DNA of 64,000 nucleotides. It comes from Microbacterium sp. SA39 (GTDB lineage: Bacteria; Actinomycetota; Actinomycetes; Actinomycetales; Microbacteriaceae). Both the position numbers and the translations under genes were made by a program. Below are positions 1 through 10,788 of the stretch, one piece after another. The stretch lies in NCBI RefSeq assembly GCF_000967865.1, contig NZ_JXRU01000029.1:100393-164392 (forward strand). The letters are read 5' to 3'. The notes below the pieces were generated by a model that saw nothing but the letters and a program-made list of their open reading frames with translations, did not search any database and was not told the origin of the DNA. Each line of letters starts with the position of its first letter. The stretch's first letter is position 1.

Positions 1-226
1 CGTGCACGCCCTGCCTGCGCAACTCGAGTGCTTCGGGGATCTCGGCGACGCCGATCCTGGTGGCGCCCGCCGACAGCGCCGCCACTGCCGACGCGGCAGC
101 TCCATGGCCGTAGGCGTTCGCCTTGACGACGGCGATGACCTCCACGCCGGTCAGACGGCGGAAGTGGCGCACGTTGTCGGCGATCGCGTCGAGTTCGATC
201 GTCGCTTCGCGGAAGGGGACGGTCAC
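1..226 (-). CDS. alr: Alanine racemase, N-terminal part (cut by window edge)
   Basis: PLP enzyme that makes D-alanine for peptidoglycan. Only the first 75 or so residues are inside the window. Reading leftward from a GTG at 226, the protein has the family's PLP-lysine segment VVKANAYGHG, with the lysine at about residue 35, followed by a region typical of the first beta strands of the TIM barrel. The GTG overlaps the acpS stop by four bases (GTGA), so the two are translationally coupled. The rest of the gene lies to the left of the window. Confidence 0.93.
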   Translation of the reverse strand, partial: MTVPFREATIELDAIADNVRHFRRLTGVEVIAVVKANAYGHGAAASAVAALSAGATRIGVAEIPEALELRRQGVH

Positions 227-582
227 AGCGGCGCTCCTTCGGCGACGACGAAGGCGGCAGCGAGTCCGGCGTCGTGGGTGAGGGTCAGATGGAGTGTGAC
301 GATTCCGCGCTCCTCCACCACGGTTGCCGTGGACCCGGAGAGGACGAAGTGCGGCTTGCCCGAGGGCTCGGATGCGATCTCGATCTCGGTCCAGTGCACG
401 CCGTCGGAACCGCCCAGGGCCTTGATAAGCGCTTCTTTCGCGGCATACCGGGCGGCGAGCGACGGCAGACGGAGGGTGCGCTCGGATTCGGCGAACAGGC
501 GCTCGCGCAGACGTGGCGTCCGCGTCATGGTCCGTTCGAACCGCGGGATGTCCACGAGGTCGATGCCGGTCCCGATGATCAC
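223..582 (-). CDS. acpS: Holo-[acyl-carrier-protein] synthase
   Basis: Transfers 4'-phosphopantetheine from CoA to the acyl carrier protein serine. The protein is 119 aa, a normal AcpS length, and shows the N-terminal GTGIDLVDI motif with the Mg-binding Asp8 and the second signature RYAAKEALIKAL with Glu50. The GTG start at 582 is preceded by a TAGGCT hexamer (589-594) six bases upstream and no Shine-Dalgarno, suggesting a leaderless mRNA. It overlaps alr by four bases. I recall it as normally next to glmS in relatives; here a nuclease gene with its repeats lies between them. Confidence 0.95.
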   Translation of the reverse strand: MIIGTGIDLVDIPRFERTMTRTPRLRERLFAESERTLRLPSLAARYAAKEALIKALGGSDGVHWTEIEIASEPSGKPHFVLSGSTATVVEERGIVTLHLTLTHDAGLAAAFVVAEGAPL

Positions 583-644
583 CCGTTCAGCCTAGCGGCG
601 TGCCCTGGCGACCTGGGGGTGCGGGGCTCACTCTGTCGGCTCCC

Positions 645-715
645 ATCACAGTTGCAGGTCGAATGTGCCCGATCCCGACCTGCATCCGTGATCTGGACCT
701 GCAGACTGCCCGGCG
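645..715 (+). repeat. Palindromic repeat, left copy flanking nuclease gene 1
   Basis: An imperfect 16-bp stem (645-660 with 677-692, 14 of 16 pairs, 16-nt loop) built on GCAGGTC/GACCTGC, followed by a third GACCTGCA motif at about 696-703. A very similar copy in the same orientation lies at 1667-1735, just past the nuclease gene 807-1637. The remainder of 583-806 holds no gene that I can support. Confidence 0.75.
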
Positions 716-806
716 CCGTCTCTGCACAGCCTCAGCTTGCGGGGTATCCATCCACAACCGCCCCTGAAGGAGTCAGATCCGCATCCGGCTGTCGGATGCT
801 CGATCC

Positions 807-1637
807 ATGATCGATGCTGCCTATCTCCTCGCCCGGCTCGGGGGAATCGCCCGCGGAAGCACGCTCCAGAAGTACGGATGCTCGCGGTCCGGCCTGGCCG
901 CCGCGACGAACGCCGGCGGGATACGGCGACTCCGGCAGGGGGTGTTCGCTCTCCCGACCACGCATGCCGGCATCGTGACCGCCGCCGAGCACGGCGGCGC
1001 CCTCACCTGCGCGGCCGCACTGCGCGCCCACGGGGTCTGGCTGCTGCCCGTTCCCGATGGCGAGATTCACGTCTGGATGGGGCGAAGCGGCAGACACCAT
1101 CGGCACGAGGGATGCTCGTGCACGAACCACTACTCGCCCGGATCAGCAGAGCTCGGGCTCGCGCCGGTCGTCGCGTGCCTGATCCACGCCTATCGATGCC
1201 TCGACGAGGAGGCCTTCTTCGCCGCCTATGAGTCGGCCTGGAACCAGCGGCTCCTCGGCGCTCACGACCGAGCACGGATCCGTCGAGAACTGCCCTCAGC
1301 AGCCCGCTGGCTACTCGATCTCGCGAGGCCGGACGCACAGAGCGGACTCGAATCTCTACTGAGACTGCGTGTGCATCTGCTCGGCATCCTGCTCGACTGC
1401 CAGGTGCACATCCCCGGCGTCGGCCGCGTCGACTTCGTGCTGGCCGGGCGGATCATCCTCGAGGCCGATGGCAAGGAGAACCATACGCACGCGAAGCGGC
1501 ACGCCGACCTCAGGAGGGATGCCGCGGCATCCGCTCTCGGGTACGAGACGCTGCGCTTCGACTACGCCATGATCGTGCACGACTGGCCGACAGTCGTCGC
1601 GGCGATCCTGCCCGCCCTCGGCCGGGCGCGCTCATGA
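807..1637 (+). CDS. AbiEi-like wHTH / DUF559 (Vsr-like) nuclease-domain protein 1
   Basis: A 276-aa protein. The N-terminal part (residues 1-60) resembles the winged-helix domain of AbiEi-type antitoxins. The C-terminal 90 residues look like DUF559, a Vsr/PD-(D/E)XK nuclease fold: GLESLL helix, then RVDF, then ILEADGKENH, then R..D..RD and GYETLRF at about 180-250. The catalytic-type D...ExD pattern is intact. The biological role of these proteins is unknown. It is related to the genes at 40788 and 47422. It sits between acpS and glmS and is bracketed by two direct copies of a palindromic repeat (645-715 and 1667-1735). The ATG at 807 is the best start; I see no strong Shine-Dalgarno. Confidence 0.8.
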   Translation: MIDAAYLLARLGGIARGSTLQKYGCSRSGLAAATNAGGIRRLRQGVFALPTTHAGIVTAAEHGGALTCAAALRAHGVWLLPVPDGEIHVWMGRSGRHHRHEGCSCTNHYSPGSAELGLAPVVACLIHAYRCLDEEAFFAAYESAWNQRLLGAHDRARIRRELPSAARWLLDLARPDAQSGLESLLRLRVHLLGILLDCQVHIPGVGRVDFVLAGRIILEADGKENHTHAKRHADLRRDAAASALGYETLRFDYAMIVHDWPTVVAAILPALGRARS

Positions 1638-1666
1638 CAGCCGGATGCCGCAGAACGTGGGTTCAG

Positions 1667-1735
1667 ATCACACCTGCAGGTCGAGAGACGAGTATCCGAC
1701 CTGCAGGTGTGATCTCGACCTGCAAACTGCCGGCG
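1667..1735 (+). repeat. Palindromic repeat, right copy flanking nuclease gene 1
   Basis: A perfect 19-bp stem (1665-1683 with 1697-1715, 13-nt loop) centred on ACCTGCAGGT half-sites, followed by the same trailing GACCTGCA-ACTGCC segment as in the left copy. It begins 29 bases after the stop of the nuclease gene and lies between that gene and the convergent glmS stop, so it may also serve as a terminator. It has no T-run. Confidence 0.8.
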
Positions 1736-1758
1736 GGCGAGACGAAACGCCGCCAGAC

Positions 1759-3606
<1,848 letters not shown>

Positions 3607-3612
3607 GCTTCA

Positions 3613-3618
3613 AAGATA
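3613..3618 (-). promoter_or_regulatory. TANNNT -10 element for leaderless glmS
   Basis: TATCTT on the minus strand ends six bases before the glmS ATG, which would put the transcription start on or next to the start codon. No Shine-Dalgarno is visible in between. Confidence 0.5.
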
Positions 3619-3694
3619 AGCGGGATCTTTTGCGAGCCGTCCGAACAATACCCGGATGCCGCGTGGGGTTTCGACTCGCTCCGCTCGCTCAGTC

Positions 3695-3746
3695 CTGATA
3701 CGCCGACGCTTCAACGCGCTTCGCGCATTGATCCGTCGCGTATCAG
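3695..3746. terminator. Hairpin at the coaA stop codon, candidate terminator/repeat
   Basis: CTGATACG-CCGACG at 3695-3708 pairs with CGTCGCGTATCAG at 3734-3746 with one bulged base. The loop holds a second small hairpin (GCGCTTCGCGC). The right arm overlaps the coaA stop codon. The adjoining stretch 3667-3691 (GTTTCGACTCGCTCCGCTCG) looks like a dispersed intergenic repeat of the kind common in Microbacteriaceae; only one copy is in this window. Confidence 0.5.
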
Positions 3747-4687
3747 AGCTTCCGGAGCAGGACGCTCTCCACGGTGTGGTCGACGCCCTTGTTCAGCACG
3801 AGGCGCGCGCGGTGCTTGGTAGGCATCACGTTCTCGACGAGGTTCGGCATGTTGATCTCGTTCCAGTAGCCGAGCGCCGTGGTGATCGCCTCCTCGTCGG
3901 TGAGGTGAGCGAACACGTTGAAGTACGACGAGGGATTGCTGAACGCTCCCTGGCGGAGGGCCAGGAACCGGTCGACGTACCACTTCTCGATGTGAGATGT
4001 GTCGGCGTCGACGAAGATCGAGAAGTCGAACAGGTCGCTGACGGCGACGTCATTCGGCGCGGGCGGCGGCTGCAGTACGTTCAGACCCTCGACGATCACG
4101 ACATCGGGCCGGCGCACGACGACGTGGGCGTCAGGGACGATGTCGTAACGCATGTGCGAGTAGAAGGGCGCGCGCACCTCGGCGGCGCCGCTCTTCACCT
4201 CGGTCAGGAACTCGAGGAGTGCGCGACGGTCGTACGACTCGGGGAAACCCTTGCGCTCCATCAGGCCGCGGCGTTCGAGCTCGGCGTTCGGGTACAGGAA
4301 GCCGTCGGTCGTGACGAGCTCGACCCGCGGGGTGCCCGGCCAGCGGCTCATCAGCTCGCGCAGCAGGCGCGCGATCGTCGACTTGCCGACCGCGACGGAA
4401 CCCGCGACGCCGACGACGAAGGGGGTGGTGGTGTCGTCCTCCTGCAGGAACGTCGAGGTCGCAGCTCCCAGCCGCTTCGTCGCAGTCGCGTAGAGGCTCA
4501 GCAGCCGACTCAGCGGGAGGTAGACCTCGCGCACCTCGGTCATGCTCAGCCGATCGCCGATGCCTCGAACCTCCACGACCTCGGTCTCGCTCAGCGGCTG
4601 ATCCAGGTCGGCGGCCAGACGGGCCCATTCCGCGCGACCGATCTCACGGTACGGAGACAGCGGCTGCGTGGAGTCGACGATGGTCAC
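3743..4687 (-). CDS. coaA: Type I pantothenate kinase
   Basis: Phosphorylates pantothenate, the committed step of CoA synthesis. The 314-aa protein has a P-loop [12 protein letters not shown] at about 93-104, then [10 protein letters not shown] and the GFPESYD segment typical of CoaA. The open frame continues far upstream, but the GTG at 4687 gives the family length and follows TACGAT (4694-4699) by six bases, a leaderless-type start. It is divergent from the Ppx gene; only 36 bp separate the two start codons. Confidence 0.96.
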   Translation of the reverse strand: MTIVDSTQPLSPYREIGRAEWARLAADLDQPLSETEVVEVRGIGDRLSMTEVREVYLPLSRLLSLYATATKRLGAATSTFLQEDDTTTPFVVGVAGSVAVGKSTIARLLRELMSRWPGTPRVELVTTDGFLYPNAELERRGLMERKGFPESYDRRALLEFLTEVKSGAAEVRAPFYSHMRYDIVPDAHVVVRRPDVVIVEGLNVLQPPPAPNDVAVSDLFDFSIFVDADTSHIEKWYVDRFLALRQGAFSNPSSYFNVFAHLTDEEAITTALGYWNEINMPNLVENVMPTKHRARLVLNKGVDHTVESVLLRKL

Positions 4688-4693
4688 GCTTCC

Positions 4694-4717
4694 ATCGTAT
4701 CGGGGCACGAGTAGTCT
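4694..4717. promoter_or_regulatory. Back-to-back -10 elements for coaA and the Ppx gene
   Basis: TACGAT (minus strand, 4694-4699) lies six bases before the coaA GTG, and TAGTCT (plus strand, 4712-4717) lies six bases before the GTG at 4724. The -35 region of each promoter would fall inside the other gene's start region. Confidence 0.5.
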
Positions 4718-4723
4718 CTTCCC

Positions 4724-5668
4724 GTGCGCCTGGGAGTCCTCGACATCGGTTCGAACACCGTCCATATGCTCGCCGCCGACGTCCGTCCCGGCGGTCGACC
4801 GTTGGCGAAGACGAGCGACCGGACGGTACTGCGCCTCATGCGCTACCTCACCCCCGACGGCGCTATCTCGGAAGAGGGCGTGGTGGCGCTCGAGTCGGCG
4901 GTCGCCCAGGCCCGGCGCGTCGCGGAGACCGAGAGGGTCGACGAGCTGCTGGCGACGGCGACGAGTGCGGTGCGCGATGCACAGAACGGCGCGGATGTGA
5001 TCGCCCGCATCGAAGCAGCGCTCGGACAGCCGCTGCAGGTGCTCGACGGCGAGACCGAGGCCGAGCTGACCTTCCTCGCAGTCCGGCGCTGGTTCGGCTG
5101 GTCGGCCGGGCAGCTGCTGCTTCTCGATATCGGCGGCGGCTCGCTCGAGATCGCGGCCGGTGCGGAGGAGATGCCGGATGCCGCGGCATCCGTCCCTCTG
5201 GGTGCCGGGCGCATGACGGTGCAGTTCCTGCCGCACGATCCCCCCGGCGAAGAGGATGTCGAGCGGCTGCGCGCCCATGCGAGGAAGACGCTCGCCGCCG
5301 TGCTCCCCCAGTTCCTGGCGCTGCCGAGGCCCGACCATGTCGTCGGCTCGTCGAAGGCGATCCGGTCTCTGGCGCGGCTGGTCGGGTATCCCGCGCCCGG
5401 CTGGTCCGGCACGGATCGGATGCTGCTGCCGCGGGCCTCGCTCGGGTCGTGGATCCCCCGGCTCGCACGGCTCCCGGCATCCGCTCGGCAGGAGCTGCCG
5501 GGCATCACGCCGGACCGCACGTTCCAGATCGTCGCCGCCGCCGTCTCGCTGCACGCTGCGATGACGGTGCTCGACCTCGATGAGCTCGAGGTGTCGCCCT
5601 GGGCGCTGCGCGAGGGCGTGCTGCTGCGTTACATCGAGCAGCTGAACTGGAGCGGCAACCGAACCTGA
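4724..5668 (+). CDS. Ppx/GppA-family exopolyphosphatase / pppGpp phosphatase
   Basis: ASKHA-fold phosphatase acting on polyphosphate or (p)ppGpp. The 314-aa protein opens with [14 protein letters not shown] (phosphate-1 loop) and has a second glycine-rich loop [12 protein letters not shown] at about 137-148 and the TATSAVRDA motif in between. It lacks the C-terminal HD domain of long GppA forms, as is usual in actinobacteria. Which substrate it prefers cannot be told from the sequence. The GTG start is of the leaderless type. Confidence 0.92.
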   Translation: MRLGVLDIGSNTVHMLAADVRPGGRPLAKTSDRTVLRLMRYLTPDGAISEEGVVALESAVAQARRVAETERVDELLATATSAVRDAQNGADVIARIEAALGQPLQVLDGETEAELTFLAVRRWFGWSAGQLLLLDIGGGSLEIAAGAEEMPDAAASVPLGAGRMTVQFLPHDPPGEEDVERLRAHARKTLAAVLPQFLALPRPDHVVGSSKAIRSLARLVGYPAPGWSGTDRMLLPRASLGSWIPRLARLPASARQELPGITPDRTFQIVAAAVSLHAAMTVLDLDELEVSPWALREGVLLRYIEQLNWSGNRT

Positions 5669-5703
5669 GTGCCGCGGTCGGCTGCGCTGGCTAGCATGGC
5701 GGC

Positions 5704-6177
5704 ATGTCCGTGCCCCCGATCGCTCGCGCGCGCACCGGCGCCGTTGCGGCGAGGGTGCTGCTCGTCGGGTACCTGCTGTTCGTGGGCTTCACGGTATGGC
5801 TGCCGGCGGCGATCTCGTCGCGCGTGACCGGACTGGTCGGCATCATCGCGCGCTGGATCGCAGAGGCCGGGATCACGTCGTATCAGCGGGCCGCGTTCGT
5901 CCTGGAGATCCTCGCCAACGTGGCGCTGTTCGTGCCCATCGGTCTGCTGCTGCTGCTCGCCTGGCCGCGCCTGCGGCTGTGGCAGGCCGTGCTGATCGGT
6001 GCGCTCATGAGCGTGGTCATCGAGACCGTGCAAGGGGTCATGCCGTCGAGGTTCCCGACGCTGTCGGACGTGATCGCCAACACCCTCGGCACGCTGATCG
6101 GAGCACTCATCGTGGCGTTCATCCTCTACCTGGCCGGGGTGGGCCGCCCGGCTGCGGCGCGTAGGCTGACGGCGTGA
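5704..6177 (+). CDS. VanZ-like family membrane protein
   Basis: 157 aa with four hydrophobic segments (about 15-38, 60-82, 93-110, 120-147). [14 protein letters not shown] and the following [17 protein letters not shown] region are typical of VanZ-like proteins, whose function is poorly defined apart from teicoplanin resistance by VanZ itself. ATG 5704 follows TAGCAT by six bases. It overlaps the next gene by four bases, so the two are co-translated. Confidence 0.85.
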   Translation: MSVPPIARARTGAVAARVLLVGYLLFVGFTVWLPAAISSRVTGLVGIIARWIAEAGITSYQRAAFVLEILANVALFVPIGLLLLLAWPRLRLWQAVLIGALMSVVIETVQGVMPSRFPTLSDVIANTLGTLIGALIVAFILYLAGVGRPAAARRLTA

Positions 6178-6923
6178 ACGCGCACCGTGAGGACTCGCCG
6201 CCCGCAGGCATGAGCCGGCGGGAATGGCGTGAGAAGCAGGCGTCGGCCGACGAGAAGCAGGCGACGACGACCGAGCAACAGGTGGCGCTGCCCGATTTCC
6301 TCGGCAGTCCGGCTACGGCGGAGCAGCCGCGATCGGCGCTGACCATCCTGACGGTGTGCACGGGCAACATCTGCCGTTCCCCGCTGGCCGAGATCCTGCT
6401 GCGAGCCCGCCTGGAGCCGCTCGGTGTCCGCGTGCACAGTGCCGGTACGCATGCGCTCGTCGGTCACGGCATGCCGGACTTCGCCCTCGAACTCGCCCAC
6501 CAGGCCGGCGTCGACCCGCAGGTGGCCGCCGCACATCAGGCGCGCTACCTGGTCGAGCCTCTTCTCGGCGATGCCGACCTCATCCTCACGATGGCGCGCG
6601 AACACCGCTCGCACGTGGTGAAGATGATGCCGAACCGGTTGCGTCGTACGTTCACGATCCGCGAGTTCGCCCGGCTCGCGTCGACGCTCTCGACAGATGA
6701 CGCTCGCGCTGCTGCGGATGCCGCGGGCAGATCGTCGCAGGACCGCTTCGCGGCCGTGCTCCGCGCGGTCGTCGATCAGCGCGGTCTGACCCCGGCGAAT
6801 GCCGACGACGATGACGTCATCGACCCGTACCGGCGCTCGCGCGACACCTATGCGCTCTCGGGATCACAGCTCATCCCCACGATCGACGAGGTCGAGCGGA
6901 TCGTCCGCGTCGCGATCGTCTGA
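6174..6923 (+). CDS. Low-molecular-weight protein-tyrosine phosphatase
   Basis: Removes phosphate from tyrosine and is probably the counterpart of the BY-kinases in this island. The CX5R loop VCTGNICRSPLAE has Cys62 and Arg68, and a late DPY supplies the general acid. About 55 residues of charged N-terminal extension precede the catalytic domain, which is longer than usual (249 aa). The GTG overlaps the VanZ stop (GTGA); a TAGGCT six bases upstream suggests an additional internal promoter. It is followed after 94 bp by the first Wzz/BY-kinase. Confidence 0.93.
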   Translation: MNAHREDSPPAGMSRREWREKQASADEKQATTTEQQVALPDFLGSPATAEQPRSALTILTVCTGNICRSPLAEILLRARLEPLGVRVHSAGTHALVGHGMPDFALELAHQAGVDPQVAAAHQARYLVEPLLGDADLILTMAREHRSHVVKMMPNRLRRTFTIREFARLASTLSTDDARAAADAAGRSSQDRFAAVLRAVVDQRGLTPANADDDDVIDPYRRSRDTYALSGSQLIPTIDEVERIVRVAIV

Positions 6924-7017
6924 GTCGAGCCTTTCCCCGGCTGGGCGGCGTTCGCCGTATGCTCATTGTCGTATCTGCATCTCGAGTTCCCCACGGGATG
7001 CATGAGGGGATGAAGAG

Positions 7018-8475
7018 TTGGAACTGAGAGACTACGCGCGCATTCTGCGTGCGCACTGGATCGTGATCATCGTCGCCACGATCGTCGGAGCGGCCGCCGC
7101 CTTCGGGTGGAGCGCGCTGCAGCCGCGTGTGTACTCCGCCGACACCACGGGCATCGTCACCTCTGTCGGCGGCGATGGCTCGAGCGGCAGCGCCTTGGTG
7201 GGCAACCAGCTCGCGCAGAGCCGGGTGAAGTCGTATCTGAATCTCGGGTCGTGGCGTGCGGTCGCCGAGCACGCGATCGACGAGCTCGACCTCGACACCT
7301 CCCCCGACGTGCTCGTCGACCGGGTCTCCGTGACGAACCCCGTCGACACGACGGCGCTCAAGGTCACCGCGACCGGCTCGACCCCGGAAGAGGCGCAGGC
7401 GCTCGCGCAGGCGTGGCTCGACGGCATGGCGATAGAGATCGAGAATCTCGAGGGCGGTACATCCACCTCGCCTGCGGCGATCTCGCTCATGGTCGGCGAC
7501 TCGGCGCGGCTGCCCTCGTCGCCGTCGTCGCCGAACACCCGGCTCAACGTCATCATCGGCGCGCTGGCCGGGCTCGCTCTGGGTCTGGTGTACGCGTTCG
7601 TCCGGCACACGTTCGACCGCCGCGTCCGGCACCCGCGTGATATCGAGCGGGAGACCGGCGTCTCGGTGATCGGCACGCTGCCGCTCGAGAAGTCCATGGC
7701 CGGAGAGCGTCAGGTGATCGACTTCTCGCTCGACTCGCAGCACGGCGTCTCCCACCACACGATCGAGTCCATGCGCGAGCTGCGCACCAACCTGCAGTTC
7801 ATCGACGTCGACAACCCGCCCAGGGTCATCGTCGTCACGAGCTCGGTTCCCGGAGACGGCAAGTCGACCGTGTCGGTGAACCTCGCCTCCAGCCTCGCCG
7901 CGGCGGGCCAGTGGGCGATCCTCATCGACTGCGACCTGCGGCGACCGGTCATCGCCGACATCTTCGGCATGTCCCGCGACGTCGGACTCACCGATGTGCT
8001 GGCCGGACGCGCCGACCTGCAGGACGTGGCACACCGCCCGTCTCGCGACGTTCCGCTCGCGGTCGTCGGCGCCGGACGCATCCCGCCGAACCCGAGCGAG
8101 CTGCTCGGCTCGCATCGCATGCGCGATTTCCTCGCCGAGATCAGCAAGTCGGCCATCGTGATCCTCGACTCTCCCCCGGTGCTGCCGGTGACGGATGCCG
8201 CTGTGCTGGCTGCCGGCGCCGACGGCGTGCTGATCGTCGTGTCGTCGGGCAAGACGACCTTCGACATGCTGCAGCGTGCCATCGACAACATCACGCGCAC
8301 GACGGGCCGCGTGCTCGGCGTCGTGCTGAACCGTGTCCCTCGCAAGGGTGCGGAGTCGGCATACTACGGCCGCGAGTACTACGGCACGTACGAGAAGTAC
8401 GCGCAGAGCGAGGACGAGCCCGACGCTGAGGAGAAGTCGCCGGGCGTGCGCCGCAGGGGCACCGCTCAGGTCTGA
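7018..8475 (+). CDS. Wzz/BY-kinase: polysaccharide co-polymerase fused to tyrosine autokinase (1)
   Basis: 485 aa. An N-terminal Wzz domain (transmembrane helices near 17-35 and 178-198) is followed by a CpsD/Wzc-type kinase with Walker A SSVPGDGKST (about 277-286), Walker A' LIDCDLRRP (about 301) and Walker B VILDSPP (about 381). The C-terminal tail has a tyrosine cluster, AYYGREYYGTYEKY (about 448-460), the expected autophosphorylation site. It sets chain length during export. TTG start with GAGGGG upstream. It is one of three paralogues (others at 37734 and 39210) and its stop overlaps the convergent HprK-like gene by ten bases. Confidence 0.93.
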   Translation: MELRDYARILRAHWIVIIVATIVGAAAAFGWSALQPRVYSADTTGIVTSVGGDGSSGSALVGNQLAQSRVKSYLNLGSWRAVAEHAIDELDLDTSPDVLVDRVSVTNPVDTTALKVTATGSTPEEAQALAQAWLDGMAIEIENLEGGTSTSPAAISLMVGDSARLPSSPSSPNTRLNVIIGALAGLALGLVYAFVRHTFDRRVRHPRDIERETGVSVIGTLPLEKSMAGERQVIDFSLDSQHGVSHHTIESMRELRTNLQFIDVDNPPRVIVVTSSVPGDGKSTVSVNLASSLAAAGQWAILIDCDLRRPVIADIFGMSRDVGLTDVLAGRADLQDVAHRPSRDVPLAVVGAGRIPPNPSELLGSHRMRDFLAEISKSAIVILDSPPVLPVTDAAVLAAGADGVLIVVSSGKTTFDMLQRAIDNITRTTGRVLGVVLNRVPRKGAESAYYGREYYGTYEKYAQSEDEPDAEEKSPGVRRRGTAQV

Positions 8476-9566
8476 GCCGGCGCCGCCTGCAGGATGCCGT
8501 CATCGACGAGCTCCTGCACGGCGGCCCGCACCATGGCGCGGGCGTCGCCGTGCTCGGGCTCGCCGTGCTCGGCGATGACCGCGTCGACGAGTTCGTCGAG
8601 CGTCGCGCCCTGAGCGGCCGACCAGATCGTCGGCCCGATGCCGTCGAGCACATGGACCTGGCCGCCGGTCGGCGTGCGCCGGAGCACTGCCCTGCGGTCG
8701 CCGAGGTCGAGGGAGTCCACGGCCTCCCCGCGGTCGAATGTTCCGGGGCGCAGCGAGGCGTCGGCCGGCGCTCCGGCGCGCTCGCCGATGTGCGTCGAGG
8801 TGTCGCGCACCGGTCTGATCTCGGTGGCCATTAAGTCGTCGATGATCGCGTCGATGCCGGTGACCTCGCGGTAGCGCAGGCGCACCGCACCGCCGGTCGC
8901 GGCGAGCAGGGCATCGATCCGCTGCAGCGGGGCTGCGCCGTCGCACAGGTAGCTGGTCTGCGGCCCGAGGAGCTCGAGAGCCTCCCCCACGTCGAGCTGC
9001 TCGATCGTAGGCAGTTCCGGCGCGTCCGGCGAACGGTCGATCACGACGATCTTCACGACCCGGAGCGTGGGGGGCAGCGGATGCCCCGCACCGAGGCGTG
9101 ATGGGGCCACCTGGGCTTTGTGGGCCGAATCCGGCTCGATGATCGAGAGGGGCTTGCGGTAGGGGTCCACGCGCCCGTCTGCGGCGATCGCGACAGTCTC
9201 GTCGCTGACGTAGGCGTAGCGCCGAGACAGATACCGGGCCGCCGTGGTCTTTCCGGTCCCCGACGCCGCGCTGAGCACCACGACGCGCCCGCTCTCATCG
9301 GCGAGACCCGCGGCGTGCAGCATCCACACCGGATCGTGGCGGCGATGAGCCAAGGCGGCGATCGTCACATCCGTCGAGAGCATCGAGAGCGCGGCATCGT
9401 CGTCGAGACCTTCGCGCACCGCCACGACGGCATCCGCCGCGTGGTCGCCGACGCGCAGGGCGTCGATCCAAGCGCCGCGAGCTCGATCCTGGAACTGCAC
9501 GTCACGGAGTGAGGCGTCGACTTCGATGACGGCACCGACCGCGTCGACGAGAAAGCGATCAGGCAT
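8466..9566 (-). CDS. HPr-kinase-like P-loop protein with C-terminal PqqD domain
   Basis: 366 aa. The middle resembles HPr kinase: P-loop SAASGTGKTT at about 99-108 and SDETVAI at about 121-127. The last 65 residues (VHVLDGIGPTIW, then an acidic helix and a helix ending VDDGIL) match the PqqD fold, which binds peptide leaders in RiPP pathways. HprK-like/PqqD proteins are known beside exopolysaccharide genes, but their substrate is not established. ATG 9566 follows TAAGCT (9573-9578) by six bases. A second PqqD-like N-terminus occurs in the gene at 16970. Confidence 0.8.
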   Translation of the reverse strand: MPDRFLVDAVGAVIEVDASLRDVQFQDRARGAWIDALRVGDHAADAVVAVREGLDDDAALSMLSTDVTIAALAHRRHDPVWMLHAAGLADESGRVVVLSAASGTGKTTAARYLSRRYAYVSDETVAIAADGRVDPYRKPLSIIEPDSAHKAQVAPSRLGAGHPLPPTLRVVKIVVIDRSPDAPELPTIEQLDVGEALELLGPQTSYLCDGAAPLQRIDALLAATGGAVRLRYREVTGIDAIIDDLMATEIRPVRDTSTHIGERAGAPADASLRPGTFDRGEAVDSLDLGDRRAVLRRTPTGGQVHVLDGIGPTIWSAAQGATLDELVDAVIAEHGEPEHGDARAMVRAAVQELVDDGILQAAPAQT

Positions 9567-9620
9567 GAGGTCAGCTTATCGAGGTGGTCATGACCGCTCT
9601 GCTCAGGGGATAAAGGAACA

Positions 9621-9651
9621 ATGCGCGCACTTTTGACGCAATATGCGCGCA
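9621..9651. promoter_or_regulatory. Direct repeats of ATGCGCGCA, candidate operator
   Basis: ATGCGCGCA occurs at 9621-9629 and 9643-9651, exactly 22 bp (two helical turns) apart, with GCAATAT also repeated at 11 bp spacing (9638-9644, 9649-9655). This is in the 325-bp gap between the divergent HprK-like and AraC genes and suits an AraC-type dimer. The rest of the gap (9656-9891) shows no gene. Confidence 0.45.
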
Positions 9652-9891
9652 ATATGTCATTTCGATGTGAGAACTCTGTCCAACCGGCCCGCGCACCGGT
9701 ATCCAGGAGTGCAGGAGTCACCTCGAAGGAATCCTCTGACTCCAGAAGAAACGGAGAGTCACGGTCACCGCCATCGTCATCGAGACGGTAGCGTATCGAC
9801 CACGCGAAGCCAGCGGTGCTCGTCGATCTGAGGGGGTCGACGCGCACAGGTCACTCTGGCGCGCGCTCATCGGCGCACGGAAGGGTGTTGC

Positions 9892-10788
9892 GTGGATCTC
9901 GGCATCGTGAAGGAGATCGGCCCGCGGGAGCTCGCCGAACACGGCATCCGCTCGGTCGGCGACCGCGCCTCTCTGCGTGCGCGTGAACGGACTCCCGGGT
10001 CCATCACCCTTTTGCACCTCCGAGGTGCGTCCAACGAGGTAGCCATCAACACGCTCGCGGTGCACCCGGAGCACGCGGTCTTCGCCTTCCTCGAGGCGGA
10101 TGCCCTCTGGACCCGGCGCGGCGACGAGTCATGGCGGCAGATCGAGAGCGGGCTCGTCATCGCGCCCCCCGGCCTTGCGCGCACTCTGCGATGTCAAGGA
10201 GAGTGGCGGGCCACGATCGCGTACATCCCTCGGGCGGCCATGGCGTCTTTCGTGTCGACGCTTCCGGCCGACGCCGAGATCTTCTCGGATCGGCGGTTGC
10301 TCGACCGCGCGATGCAGGACTTCATCGAGGGACTGCTGGATGCTGAGGAGCGTGCGACAGCGATCGAACGGTACGCCGTCGAGCAGCTCATCGTCGAGAT
10401 GAGCGGCGCGATCCTGCTCGATCGGATCGGCGCGGTCTCCGGACACGGCTCACCGCATGCGGTGCTGCGCGATCGAGCGATCGCCGTGATCGCGCAGCAG
10501 TGCGGCGACCCGAGCCTGACACCCACGCAGGTCGCGCGCGAGGTGCAGTCCTCGTTGCGCCAACTGCAGCTCGTCTTCGCCGAGGCCGACAACAGCGTCG
10601 CCGGGGAGATCCGACGACAGCGCGCGCGCCTCGCACGATCCCTCCTCATCGACAGCCGGTACGACGTGCTGAGCATCGAGCAGGTCGCGCAGCGCTCCGG
10701 CTTCCAGTCGCCGATGAGCCTGCGCCGCGCGCTGGACGAGGCCTATAAGACAACGCCTCGCGCCCTCCGCGCGCAGCGTCGCGGATAG
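9892..10788 (+). CDS. AraC-family transcriptional regulator
   Basis: 298 aa with an N-terminal sensing region (1-190) of no recognised ligand and a C-terminal AraC DNA-binding domain (about 195-295) with two helix-turn-helix motifs; the second contains SIEQVAQRSGFQSPMSLRRAL. GTG start at 9892. It lies upstream of the two Tat-exported proteins and divergent from the HprK-like gene, so it may control one or both sides; this is inference from position. A 22-bp tandem duplication covers its stop codon. Confidence 0.88.
   Translation: MDLGIVKEIGPRELAEHGIRSVGDRASLRARERTPGSITLLHLRGASNEVAINTLAVHPEHAVFAFLEADALWTRRGDESWRQIESGLVIAPPGLARTLRCQGEWRATIAYIPRAAMASFVSTLPADAEIFSDRRLLDRAMQDFIEGLLDAEERATAIERYAVEQLIVEMSGAILLDRIGAVSGHGSPHAVLRDRAIAVIAQQCGDPSLTPTQVAREVQSSLRQLQLVFAEADNSVAGEIRRQRARLARSLLIDSRYDVLSIEQVAQRSGFQSPMSLRRALDEAYKTTPRALRAQRRG

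Noticed and set aside
1665..1715. Repeat after nuclease gene 1 as a plain rho-independent terminator
   Set aside because: It has a perfect stem but no T-run, and a sister copy in the same orientation lies upstream of the gene where no transcript needs ending.
3743..5554. Long N-terminal extension of pantothenate kinase
   Set aside because: It would run through the whole Ppx gene on the opposite strand; the GTG at 4687 gives the normal CoaA length and follows a -10 box by six bases.
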